A stretch of 18,523 bases of DNA from Azoarcus sp. (GTDB lineage: Bacteria > Pseudomonadota > Gammaproteobacteria > Burkholderiales > Rhodocyclaceae). Shown here piece by piece: positions 7,648 through 14,935 of the stretch. Below the pieces are notes generated by a model. It did not search any database and had not been told where the DNA came from. It saw only the letters and a list, made by a program, of their open reading frames with translations. A program made the position numbers and the translations under genes. Positions within the stretch are counted from its first letter, which is position 1. Every line of letters begins with the position of its first letter. The stretch spans positions 1 to 18,523 of the forward strand of contig JAIRWW010000154.1 of assembly GCA_031268685.1 (NCBI GenBank), written 5' to 3'.

Positions 7648-7735
7648 CCGGGCGACAAGGCCCGGAAGGGGTCACGCCCCTCCCGTGCCCGGTTATCCCC
7701 ATGAAGGGGATGTTTCCAACCGGAACTAGTTTTAG
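7628..7735 (+). repeat. Composite linker element, copy D (full)
   Basis: The first 29 bases differ from B and C at one position (AATTCACG). The third hairpin is ATCCCC / GGGGAT, compensated relative to CTCCCC / GGGGAG in copy B. The leader is CCAACCGGAACTAGTTTTAG. The terminal ATG at 7736 opens a three-codon frame (MKP-stop) whose TGA overlaps the ATG of the next gene at 7744. It supplies the SNF2 stop codon. Confidence 0.85.
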
Positions 7736-7743
7736 ATGAAGCC

Positions 7744-9027
7744 ATGATCGACACCACCCAACTCGTGCGGGAACTGACCTACCAGATACGGCTGGGCGAA
7801 GATTCCGCCTACGAATTCAAGAGCGTCATAGTCAAGGACAGCAAGGTATGCGCGCCCGGGCGGGACAGCACCGCCGACGAACTCGCCGCCTTCGCCAACG
7901 CCAGCGGCGGCATTCTCGTGTTGGGCGTCAACGACAAGACGCGCGACGTCGACGGAATCGCCCCGGCGGCATTGGAAATCGTCGGCAACTGGCTGAAAAA
8001 TCTCGCCCATGACACCATCGAACCACCATTGCCCATCGAAACCCGCTGGGTGGAAGTGCCCGACCGGCGCGGCGAAGCTCGTCCCGTCCTCTGGGTGCGC
8101 GTCCACAAAAGCGTCTTCGTGCACAAAAGCCCGAACGGCTACTATCTGCGGGTAGCCGACAGCAAACGGGAAATGCCGTCCGATCTGTTGGCGCGGCTCT
8201 TCCAGCAGCGCAGCATGACGCGCCTGATCCGCTTCGACGAACAAATCGTACCCGAAGCCCGGCTGGAAGCCGCCGCGCCAGAACTCAAAGCGCGCTTCCT
8301 GCGCGGCGATACGCCGGAAAACCTCCAATTGCGCAAGCTCTATCTCCTTGGCGAAAACGAGAACGGCGAAGAACGCCTCAGCATCTGCGGCATCTTGTTG
8401 CTCACGCCCCGTCCGGCGGATTTCCTCTCTTACGCTTACATCCAGTGCGTCGCCTATTCCGGCATCGAGCGCAACGCCGAATACCAGGTCGACGCCCAGG
8501 ATTGCGATGGCCCGCTCGATGAGCAGATCACGCGCGCGCTGGCCTTCGTCAAACGCAACATGCGTATCGAAGCCGTCAAGCGTCCGGGGCGCATCGACAT
8601 TCCGCAATACGACCTGGCCGCTGTGTTCGAGGCCATCGTCAACGCCGTTGCCCACCGGGACTACGCCCAATACGGCGCTCGCATTCGCCTGCATCTGTTC
8701 GCCGACCGGCTGGAATTATCGACGCCCGGCGGCCTGCCCAACAGCCTGAGCATCGACAGCATGGAAGCCAACAGCATCAGCCGCAACGAAACGCTGGTGA
8801 ATCTGCTTTCGCGTTACTACCCCGCCGATCCGGTCAGCAAGCGGCAGAACCTGATCGAGCGGCGCGGCGAAGGCGTGCCCACCATTCTCGCCGCCAGCGA
8901 ACGGCTTTCCCTTCGTCGTCCGGTATACAAATCGATTGAACAAACGGAACTCAAATTGACCATTTTCGCTGCCAGCCGGGAGAAAAACGGTTTGCTGGCG
9001 CGTTTCGGGGCGGAAAGCGAAGAGTAA
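7744..9027 (+). CDS. Schlafen/AlbA_2-domain protein with C-terminal HATPase (RecG-like regulator family)
   Basis: 427 aa. The N-terminal Schlafen AlbA_2 domain (about residues 12-140) shows ESxxxEFKS-like YEFKS, then DELAAFANASGGILVLGVND. The C-terminal HATPase_c_4 region (about 290-385) has the N-box EAIVNAVAHRDY, PGGLPNSL and RRGEGVPTIL. Proteins of this layout are annotated as putative transcriptional regulators or ATP-dependent DNA helicase RecG-related, but they have no helicase motifs. AlbA/Schlafen domains bind nucleic acid and some cleave tRNA. The start at 7744 follows linker copy D; an MKP-stop minicistron just before it may couple translation. It shares the linker with the RHH-SNF2 unit, suggesting co-expression. 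The exact function is unknown. Confidence 0.82.
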   Translation: MIDTTQLVRELTYQIRLGEDSAYEFKSVIVKDSKVCAPGRDSTADELAAFANASGGILVLGVNDKTRDVDGIAPAALEIVGNWLKNLAHDTIEPPLPIETRWVEVPDRRGEARPVLWVRVHKSVFVHKSPNGYYLRVADSKREMPSDLLARLFQQRSMTRLIRFDEQIVPEARLEAAAPELKARFLRGDTPENLQLRKLYLLGENENGEERLSICGILLLTPRPADFLSYAYIQCVAYSGIERNAEYQVDAQDCDGPLDEQITRALAFVKRNMRIEAVKRPGRIDIPQYDLAAVFEAIVNAVAHRDYAQYGARIRLHLFADRLELSTPGGLPNSLSIDSMEANSISRNETLVNLLSRYYPADPVSKRQNLIERRGEGVPTILAASERLSLRRPVYKSIEQTELKLTIFAASREKNGLLARFGAESEE

Positions 9028-9071
9028 GCCGTCATGAGCCGGTGCAACATGGATTAGCGCCCGTCAAGATG

Positions 9072-9170
9072 CGCGCGACAGTGTGTTGGTGTGGCTTCGC
9101 CAACCAACACGCGCGTGAAAACGGCGGTAAGCCTTGGCGTTATCTGCTTGTTCCGGACAGCGCGATCCAG
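9072..9170 (+). pseudogene. Remnant: C-terminal tail of a Type III restriction/DEAD helicase-like subunit
   Basis: The reading frame gives CWCGFANQHARENGGKP followed by WRYLLVPDSAI, which resembles the extreme C-terminus of Type III Res-like subunits (typically W C . . A . . H A . . . G G K P W . Y . L I P H D A I). The match ends at about 9167, where similarity to an antisense transposase begins. The upstream part of the gene is missing. It suggests that a restriction-type system once lay here, after the AlbA gene. Confidence 0.5.
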
Positions 9171-9171
9171 C

Positions 9172-9350
9172 TGGGGCGCAGTATGCTTGGTGCGCGCCCG
9201 CATCTGATCATCGCCAAAGGCGGCATCCATACACCACAGTGCAGCCGGTTTTCGACAGCCCAGTGTGAGCGGATAGCGAGACACATTCCGCCAGTCGTAG
9301 TTTGCTTGCCGTCTCCATGAGCCGCCCCAAAAAGACGGAAAACTACATAA
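9172..9350 (-). pseudogene. Remnant of an ISAs1-family DDE transposase (C-terminal part, frameshifted)
   Basis: On the minus strand, LAIRSHWAVENRLH (about 9280-9239) continues in another frame as WCMDAAFGDDQMRARTKH (about 9236-9180). Joined, this reads as the conserved C-terminal block of ISAs1-type transposases (R.HW.IEN.LHW..D..F.ED..R.R). A two-base insertion around 9237 explains the frame change. Similarity stops near 9172. FYVVFRLF further upstream may be the preceding strand. It is an inactive IS fragment. Confidence 0.6.
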
Positions 9351-9749
9351 AACGAAAGACTGAGAACAACCCCCATGCGTAAGTCTTTATGCATAAGAGG
9401 AAAAGTATCAACGTGTACAACAACGGCATTCGTGCGATTGCCCTCGGGAAGACGGCTGGACATGGCGACGGCCACCCTTGTGTGCCGAACCACACACAAG
9501 CGAAGCGCGCAGGCCCGAAGCTGGAAGCCGGGCCGTAGGCGTCAGGGATGTGGAAGGCTGGCGGATGCCCGTCCCATCAGGGATGAGCGAATAGCGAACC
9601 TGGAGCATAATGAGGTGTTTCGCTTATTATTTGCTGTATGAATGGCTGCTTTCGGCTACGGCGTGGTGATGCCTCCGACAAGGCAAGAATGCTCATCATC
9701 AATTAGCGAATGCAGCCTCCTATAAATCATAAGAGCAGCGGAGGGATTC
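9351..9749. other. Non-coding or degenerate stretch before the OLD nuclease gene
   Basis: No recognisable gene. Short open frames here (for example one ending at 9641 on +) resemble no family I know. TATAAAT at 9720-9726 could be a -10 box for the OLD gene, but no convincing -35 is seen. GGAGGG at 9740-9745 is the ribosome-binding site of the GTG start at 9750. Confidence 0.5.
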
Positions 9750-12061
9750 GTGCATCTTCACTCGTATCGTCTCAGGAATTTTCGACGACTGAAGGACGCC
9801 CATATTGAGCTAGCTGACGACATATCCATATTCGTAGGATCGAATAACAGCGGAAAAACGTCAGCAACTCAGGCCATTCACGCGTTTGTCGCGGGTGGAA
9901 GGGATCGTTTCAGTCTGTATGACTTCAGCTCTTCTTGTTGGGACACCCTCGATGAAGCTGGAAGAATCAACCTAGCCGAGGCAGCCCCCGACGCACTCTT
10001 ACTTCCAAGCATAGACCTTGATCTCTGGTTCGAGGTTGCAGCGCTGGACCTCTATCTAGTAATTCCCTTGCTTCATAGCACAGCATGGGAAGGAACCAAG
10101 GTCGGCATACGGGTTTCCCTAACTGCACGGAATCCCATTAACCTCATTCAAAATTACCAAGAAGCCAAGGCTAAAAGTACGGAGCAGGCGGCAGCACTGC
10201 CGCCAGGGTCACAGTATGTTCCTTGGCCTCGCTCCATGACAGACTATCTCCAGCGCGAACTCAAGAGCGAATATGAGCTGCGCTACTTCATCTTGGATCG
10301 CACGCAATTTGATGAGGACTTCTGTGAGATGGGGGACTATGTTCCAGAAGAATTAGGTGGAGAGCCAAGTGGCGGAGCGATCCTAAAATCGCTTATCCAT
10401 ATCGACAATTTGGGAGCTCAACGACACTTGGCTGACCCCAACCCGGAAGCCGGCGGGAGATCGGAAGATCTGTCAAAGCGTTTGAGCCGCTTCTACAAGC
10501 GCAACCTTAATCAAAGACAAGACGATCACGCAGCCCTCAGGGCGCTGTTCGACTCCGAACAAGCACTCAACACTCACTTAGATGGAGTATTCAAGCCGAT
10601 GCTTGATCGGCTCGCAAAGCTTGGCTATCCGGGCATTAACAATCCGCGGCTGAAGATTATGTCGGCGTTAGACCCTGCCCATGTCATGAGTCAGGATGCG
10701 CGGGTCCATTACCAGATCGGAGATGGTGAAGACACTGCCACCCTTCCTGATAGTTACAACGGGCTTGGGTTCAAAAATTTGATCTACATGGTTGTGGAGA
10801 TTCTCGACGCTCAAGCCAAGTGGGTGACGATGAACAACCGTCCCCCATTGCATCTGATTTTCGTAGAGGACCAGAGGCTCATCTGCACGCCCAGCTCCAA
10901 CAGGTCTTTATTCGCAACGTTCTTGAGCTCCTGAACATAGAGTGCGACGATGGAGGCATTTTTGGCAGTCAAATGATCATCACGACCCACTCGCCGCATA
11001 TTCTTTACGAGCGTGGATTCAAACCGATCCGCTACTTCCGACGAAAGAAAGTCGGAAAGGAACAGTTGACAGAGGTTCTCAATCTATCAGCGTTCTACCA
11101 AGCCCAGCCAGATGATCGAGATTTTCTAGAAAGATATCTGAAGCTAGCGCACTGCGATCTCTTCTTCTCAGATGCCGCTATTCTTGTTGAAGGCAATGTT
11201 GAGAGATTGCTCCTGCCCGTCATGATTCGGAAGGTTGCGAAAACCCTCCGTTCAGCTTGTTTATGCATTTTGGAGGTTGGTGGTGCTTTTGGGCATCGTT
11301 TCCGGTCGCTCATTGAGTTCCTCGGTCTAACGACACTGATCATTACTGATATTGATAGTGTCGCCCTCGTGGCTCCTGCGGCCGACGGTGCAGTCGATGA
11401 TGAGGACGTCGTGGAGTTCGAGGTTCCTGCTGGTGGAGAGGAGGACGTCGCTATGCAGGCTCAGGGTGACGGGAAAAATCCGACCGGCGAGCCAGTAGCA
11501 CCTCCACCCAAGAAGAAATACGGGAAGGCTTGCTTGCCTCATGAGCTAGGCGCTGCGACCTCGAATCAAACCCTTATAAAGTGGCTTCCTGGCAAGCTAA
11601 CAATCGAGGACTTGCGTAACGCCTCGGAAGCCGACAAGATTCGCGAGCTTGAAGACGATGCAAAGGTTCGCGTGGTCTATCAGACTGAACGGGCTATCAC
11701 TTGGAATGGAGCCACTAAAACCCTCTGCGGGCGAACCCTTGAGGAAGACTTTGGCCTTGAAAATCCGGAATGGTCTCAAGCCAAAGAGAGGAAGCCTCTT
11801 GGCCTGATTGTTAAGGGAGGCGCCGCCGATCCCGGTGCTCTTGCCAAAGGTCTTCATGAGAAGGTTTCGCGGAAGAGTTTCGATAAAACGAACTTCGCGC
11901 TCGCCGTACTTACTGAGAACGAAGATGCGTGGCGTGTCCCAACATATATCCGTGACGGGCTGGTTTGGCTAAAGGATGAAGTGCGGATTGAACTTGAGGC
12001 TGTACTGCCCGACGGCGTTCCCATGGCAGAAGCTGGCGCGATAGGGGCCGAGCATGAGTAG
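9750..12061 (+). pseudogene. OLD-family ATP-dependent endonuclease (GajA-like), split by a one-base frameshift
   Basis: A GTG start with GGAGGG four bases upstream. The first frame (9750 to 10934) has the N-terminal SYRLRNFRRLKD, Walker A GSNNSGKT (residues 30-37) and the ABC-type signature YNGLGFKNLIYM (about 336). The second frame, entered at about 10871 and running to 12061, resumes with PEAHLHAQLQ, ITTHSP, then a TOPRIM nuclease domain (AAILVEGNVERLLLP, EVGG, ITDIDS) and a C-terminal TSNQTLIKWLPGK block. One missing C in the CC at 10871-10872 (GACCAGAG for GACCCAGAG) separates the frames inside the Walker B/DPEAHLH motif. Repaired, the protein is about 770 aa. It overlaps a UvrD helicase gene by 8 bases, the Gabija arrangement. 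A sequencing error cannot be excluded. Confidence 0.85.
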
Positions 12062-14018
12062 CCGAGCGAATAAGCCTGACACCCAAGCAGACATTGACCT
12101 GCGAAACTGCCTTGAAGACGCTCCACCGCGCAGCTTCATAATGAAGGCCGGCGCAGGCTCTGGGAAAACCACTTCTCTGATTAAGGGGCTATCGTCTGCT
12201 ATCCGAATACACGGCGATAAGCTTAGAAAATCGCGTCAGCGCATTGCCTGCATTACCTACACTGAGATCGCAGCTGGAGAGATATGGAGGGATGTCGGCA
12301 GTGATCCGCTGGTTCACGTTTCGACGATCCACAGCTTCATGTGGCTGCTAGCTAAACCGTTTCAGAACGACATTCGCGCCTGGGTGTCTGAGCGCATCAT
12401 GGAAAAAATTGAAGCGCTTGTACAGAAACAGGCAGCCTATGGCCCCAGGGTTCAACAGCGTACAAAGGGCAGGGACACTCGAGACCTGGAGCGCCTTCGC
12501 AGGCAGTCGGGGCGGATTGCCGCAGTCAGAGGCTTCAGGTACGGAACAGGTAGCGACTACGTAAAGGGAATTTTAGGGCACGACGACATTTTGAAGCTTG
12601 TGCCGTACCTCATCGCTGAGCGTCCTCTCTTTCGAACTCTTCTCGCGCGCCAATTTCCTTTCGTATTTGTGGACGAGAGTCAGGACACAACCACCGAAGT
12701 CATAGAGACATTGAAAACCGTTGAGCGCGAGCCCGGCGTTACGTTTTGCCTCGGCTTCTTCGGTGACCCGATGCAACAAATTTATGCCACGGGAACTGGA
12801 TTGGTTGAAGCAGTACCAAATTGGGCCGACATTCCGAAGCCAGAGAATTTTCGGTGCTCCACTAAGGTGCTGAACCTGGCAAACGCCATTCGGCGCGATG
12901 GTGATGACCTCGTTCAGGTTCCAGGCCAACGTCTAGGTCCCCAAGGCATCGTTCCGACTCCTGAAGGGGCGGCCCATCTTTTCATCTTACCCGCAGACGA
13001 TACGCGAGATGCCAAGCTGGTTCGGGTGCGCGAATGGATGGCGGCACAAACCGGGGATGAGCGTTGGCTAGCAGGTGATGATGACCAAGAGCGGGTAAAG
13101 CTTCTCGTCATTGTCCACCAGATGGCCGCAAAACGCTTAGGGTTCGGAAAGCTTTACACGGCGCTTAATTCCAAAGCACCGACAGCATTCAAAGACGGTT
13201 TTCTGGATGGCTCCGCATGGCCTCTTTCACCATGTGTGAAATTTCTGATTCCGATATCTATCGCCCATACAGAAGGCCGGCAACTCGAAGTGATGCGACT
13301 GATTCGGGAGTATTCCCCCCTTCTTGAAAAAGGCGATCTCGCCGGAGCGAACGTCGCGGAGCGGCTTAAAGCACTTAGAGAGCTTGTTACCTCAATTGCA
13401 GAAGGCATAGCCGGGAATTCCAACGTAACGATCGGCGACCTTCTGAGGCAGGTGTACGCAGCGGGGTTATTGATCTTCGATCCCCGGCTAGCATCTTACT
13501 TGGACCCGGAAGCAGCTCCACCTGCCCAGCCCGCGGAAGAGGTGGACGATGACGACGACCAAGAAGACGATGATTCCGATAAGGAAATGGCCTCAATGGA
13601 TGCTTTTTTAGCGTGCCCTGCTAGACAGCTTCTGGCGTACCAGACCTACATTTCAGAGCGCTCGCCTTTTTGGACTCAGCAAGGCATCAAAGGGGCTGAG
13701 TTTGATAGGGTGCTCGTTGTGTTAGACGATGCGGAAAGTACCCATTTCCAGTTCTCTTACGAAAAATACTTGGGTCTCCAAGAGCTTTCGGATACCGACC
13801 GAAAACACATCGAGGCAGGGGAAGAAACGATTGTGGATCGAACACGCCGTCTTTTCTATGTGAGCTGCACAAGGGCGCTAAAAGAACTGGCGGTCGTCCT
13901 CTTCACGGCTGATCCTGAACGGGCTGAGGCGCATGTGCGCCAGCTTGATCTTTTTGAAGGTGGCTCCATCCATACTGAGTTGTCTTTGAGGCAGGCTAAA
14001 TCACCCGCCTATCCCTAA
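12054..14018 (+). CDS. UvrD/Rep-family superfamily 1 helicase (GajB-like)
   Basis: 654 aa, with all SF1A motifs: Walker A AGAGSGKTTS (about residues 33-42), Ia ITYTEIAAGEI, STIHSF, motif II FVDESQDT (about 203-210), motif III GDPMQQIYATG, NFRCS (IV), QGIKGAEFDRVLVV (V) and RRLFYVSCTRA (VI). An acidic run (EEVDDDDDQEDDDSDKEM, about residues 495-512) separates the central part from the C-terminal RecA lobe. Its ATG overlaps the TAG of the OLD nuclease gene, so translation is coupled. In Gabija, GajA nuclease and GajB helicase form an antiphage complex; this pair is longer than the type members and is best called Gabija-like. Base composition is visibly less GC-rich than the flanking metabolic genes. 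Confidence 0.88.
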   Translation: MSSRANKPDTQADIDLRNCLEDAPPRSFIMKAGAGSGKTTSLIKGLSSAIRIHGDKLRKSRQRIACITYTEIAAGEIWRDVGSDPLVHVSTIHSFMWLLAKPFQNDIRAWVSERIMEKIEALVQKQAAYGPRVQQRTKGRDTRDLERLRRQSGRIAAVRGFRYGTGSDYVKGILGHDDILKLVPYLIAERPLFRTLLARQFPFVFVDESQDTTTEVIETLKTVEREPGVTFCLGFFGDPMQQIYATGTGLVEAVPNWADIPKPENFRCSTKVLNLANAIRRDGDDLVQVPGQRLGPQGIVPTPEGAAHLFILPADDTRDAKLVRVREWMAAQTGDERWLAGDDDQERVKLLVIVHQMAAKRLGFGKLYTALNSKAPTAFKDGFLDGSAWPLSPCVKFLIPISIAHTEGRQLEVMRLIREYSPLLEKGDLAGANVAERLKALRELVTSIAEGIAGNSNVTIGDLLRQVYAAGLLIFDPRLASYLDPEAAPPAQPAEEVDDDDDQEDDDSDKEMASMDAFLACPARQLLAYQTYISERSPFWTQQGIKGAEFDRVLVVLDDAESTHFQFSYEKYLGLQELSDTDRKHIEAGEETIVDRTRRLFYVSCTRALKELAVVLFTADPERAEAHVRQLDLFEGGSIHTELSLRQAKSPAYP

Positions 14019-14125
14019 ATTCCCGCTATTGGCAAGCTAAGCGCGCACAGAACCTGATAGCCGTGACTCGACACAAGACACGGGGCGGCACGCTGAGACG
14101 CCCGACTACTTGAGACAGGACTACT

Positions 14126-14280
14126 GTCGTCGTCGCTGATGAGATGGGTGGACTTGCCGACAGGGAACATCGGGACATGGCGGCAAGGATTGGTGCCATC
14201 TGGCTGATAGCCCCAGACCTCCGCCATATTGAACATCTTGCGCAGGATGCTGAACGCCTTGTTCGCCTCGGTCTGCTTGT
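14126..14280 (-). pseudogene. Fragment of a phage-type tyrosine recombinase (integrase)
   Basis: Minus-strand residues KQTEANKAFSILRKMFNMAE, then VWGYQPDGTNPCRHVP and THLISDDD, match the core-binding/catalytic-domain junction of phage integrases (typically LRKMFN.AE.WG.RPDG.NPCRH, then .H.ISD.D). Both ends are lost: the catalytic R-HxxR-Y residues and the N-terminal DNA-binding domain are not readable in any frame nearby. It marks the right-hand edge of the inserted region. Confidence 0.75.
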
Positions 14281-14794
14281 ATGAACCTAAAAGCCGCAGT
14301 TGACGACTGATTTTCCTGTCCAAGCCCATGTGATGGTGAGCTTTCCTGTTTTTTCGCCGCTCACCCATGGGGTGAGTCGTAGGCGATATCCAACATTTTG
14401 TTTTTCATACATATTTTTTGCATTTTTTTGGGGGGGCAACCGCCGGTTTAGGCGCAGGGTCGAACCACCGAAAACTATCACGACCTATACCTGACACCTT
14501 CCACATCGAAGTCTCTTTCATCTTCGGGGGTGGTGCCAGCATCCATGATCGTTAGGTTGAATGAAAGCCCTCATTCGACCGCCTCCAGAATTTCTCCAAA
14601 TATTTCGGCATAACTCCCCCTGGACGCTCTCCCGCCCCTCTGTCATAAGCCTTCACCCATGATCCGCGGCCAAACACCCGCCGCCGCATTGCACCATTCG
14701 TGATCTGGGAAACCTGCCGCTGCACCAAACAAGTGCCGCCCGGCGTATCGCCGCCACACCCGCGCCATGCGCTGAATAAGCCGCCAGACCGCTG
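14281..14794. other. Unassigned sequence between integrase remnant and soxA promoter
   Basis: No gene is supported. An AT-rich patch with homopolymers T7 and G7 sits at 14423-14436. The long minus-strand open frame over 14552-14896 has arginine/glycine-rich content typical of an antisense shadow and overlaps the promoter region. No tRNA fold or CCA end was found that could be an attachment site. Confidence 0.5.
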
Positions 14795-14823
14795 GTAGGG
14801 ACAGGTTTCAAACCCGCCCCTAC
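14795..14823. repeat. 29-base palindromic repeat
   Basis: GTAGGGACAGGTTT and AAACCCGCCCCTAC form a 14-base stem with two A-C mismatches and a one-base centre. This resembles a common interspersed palindrome of GC-rich bacteria. It ends four bases before the sigma54 promoter and may insulate it from upstream transcription (inference). Confidence 0.75.
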
Positions 14824-14827
14824 GATC

Positions 14828-14844
14828 TGGCATACGGCTTGCAT
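14828..14844 (+). promoter_or_regulatory. sigma54 (RpoN) promoter upstream of soxA
   Basis: TGGCATACGGCTTGCAT fits the -24/-12 consensus with correct spacing. With its flanks (14827-14850) it matches 40-63, the amt promoter, at 23 of 24 bases. It lies 91 bases before the soxA start and gives the alpha/gamma genes their own nitrogen-type promoter despite the insertion upstream. Confidence 0.85.
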
Positions 14845-14935
14845 CGGGGAGAAACGTCCGCTGCCCACAAGCTCCACGGCGCATCGATGACAACATTCAT
14901 ATTCATGATCCAGGAAGATACAAGGAGACCCCGGC

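Noticed and set aside
4288..7735. CRISPR array
   Set aside because: The repeat-like heads are 218 bp and about 3.1 kb apart, no spacers of uniform length lie between them, the sequence after each head is conserved, and there are no cas genes in the window.
9042..9320. Open frame as a complete 92-aa gene
   Set aside because: Only its middle resembles a family (a Res tail); the rest is antisense to a transposase remnant.
9375..9641. 88-aa open frame on the + strand
   Set aside because: Arginine-rich, no family resemblance, and no convincing ribosome-binding site.
10868..10874. Programmed ribosomal frameshift in the OLD gene
   Set aside because: The bases do not form an X-XXY-YYZ slippery heptamer and no downstream stimulatory structure was evident; a deletion or sequence error is simpler.
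14440..14480. tRNA or tmRNA 3' end (GGTTCGACC on the minus strand)
   Set aside because: The flanking bases do not form a T-stem, and no acceptor stem or CCA end follows.
14552..14896. 114-aa minus-strand open frame before soxA
   Set aside because: Overlaps the palindrome and sigma54 promoter, has no recognisable motif and is low in hydrophobic core residues.
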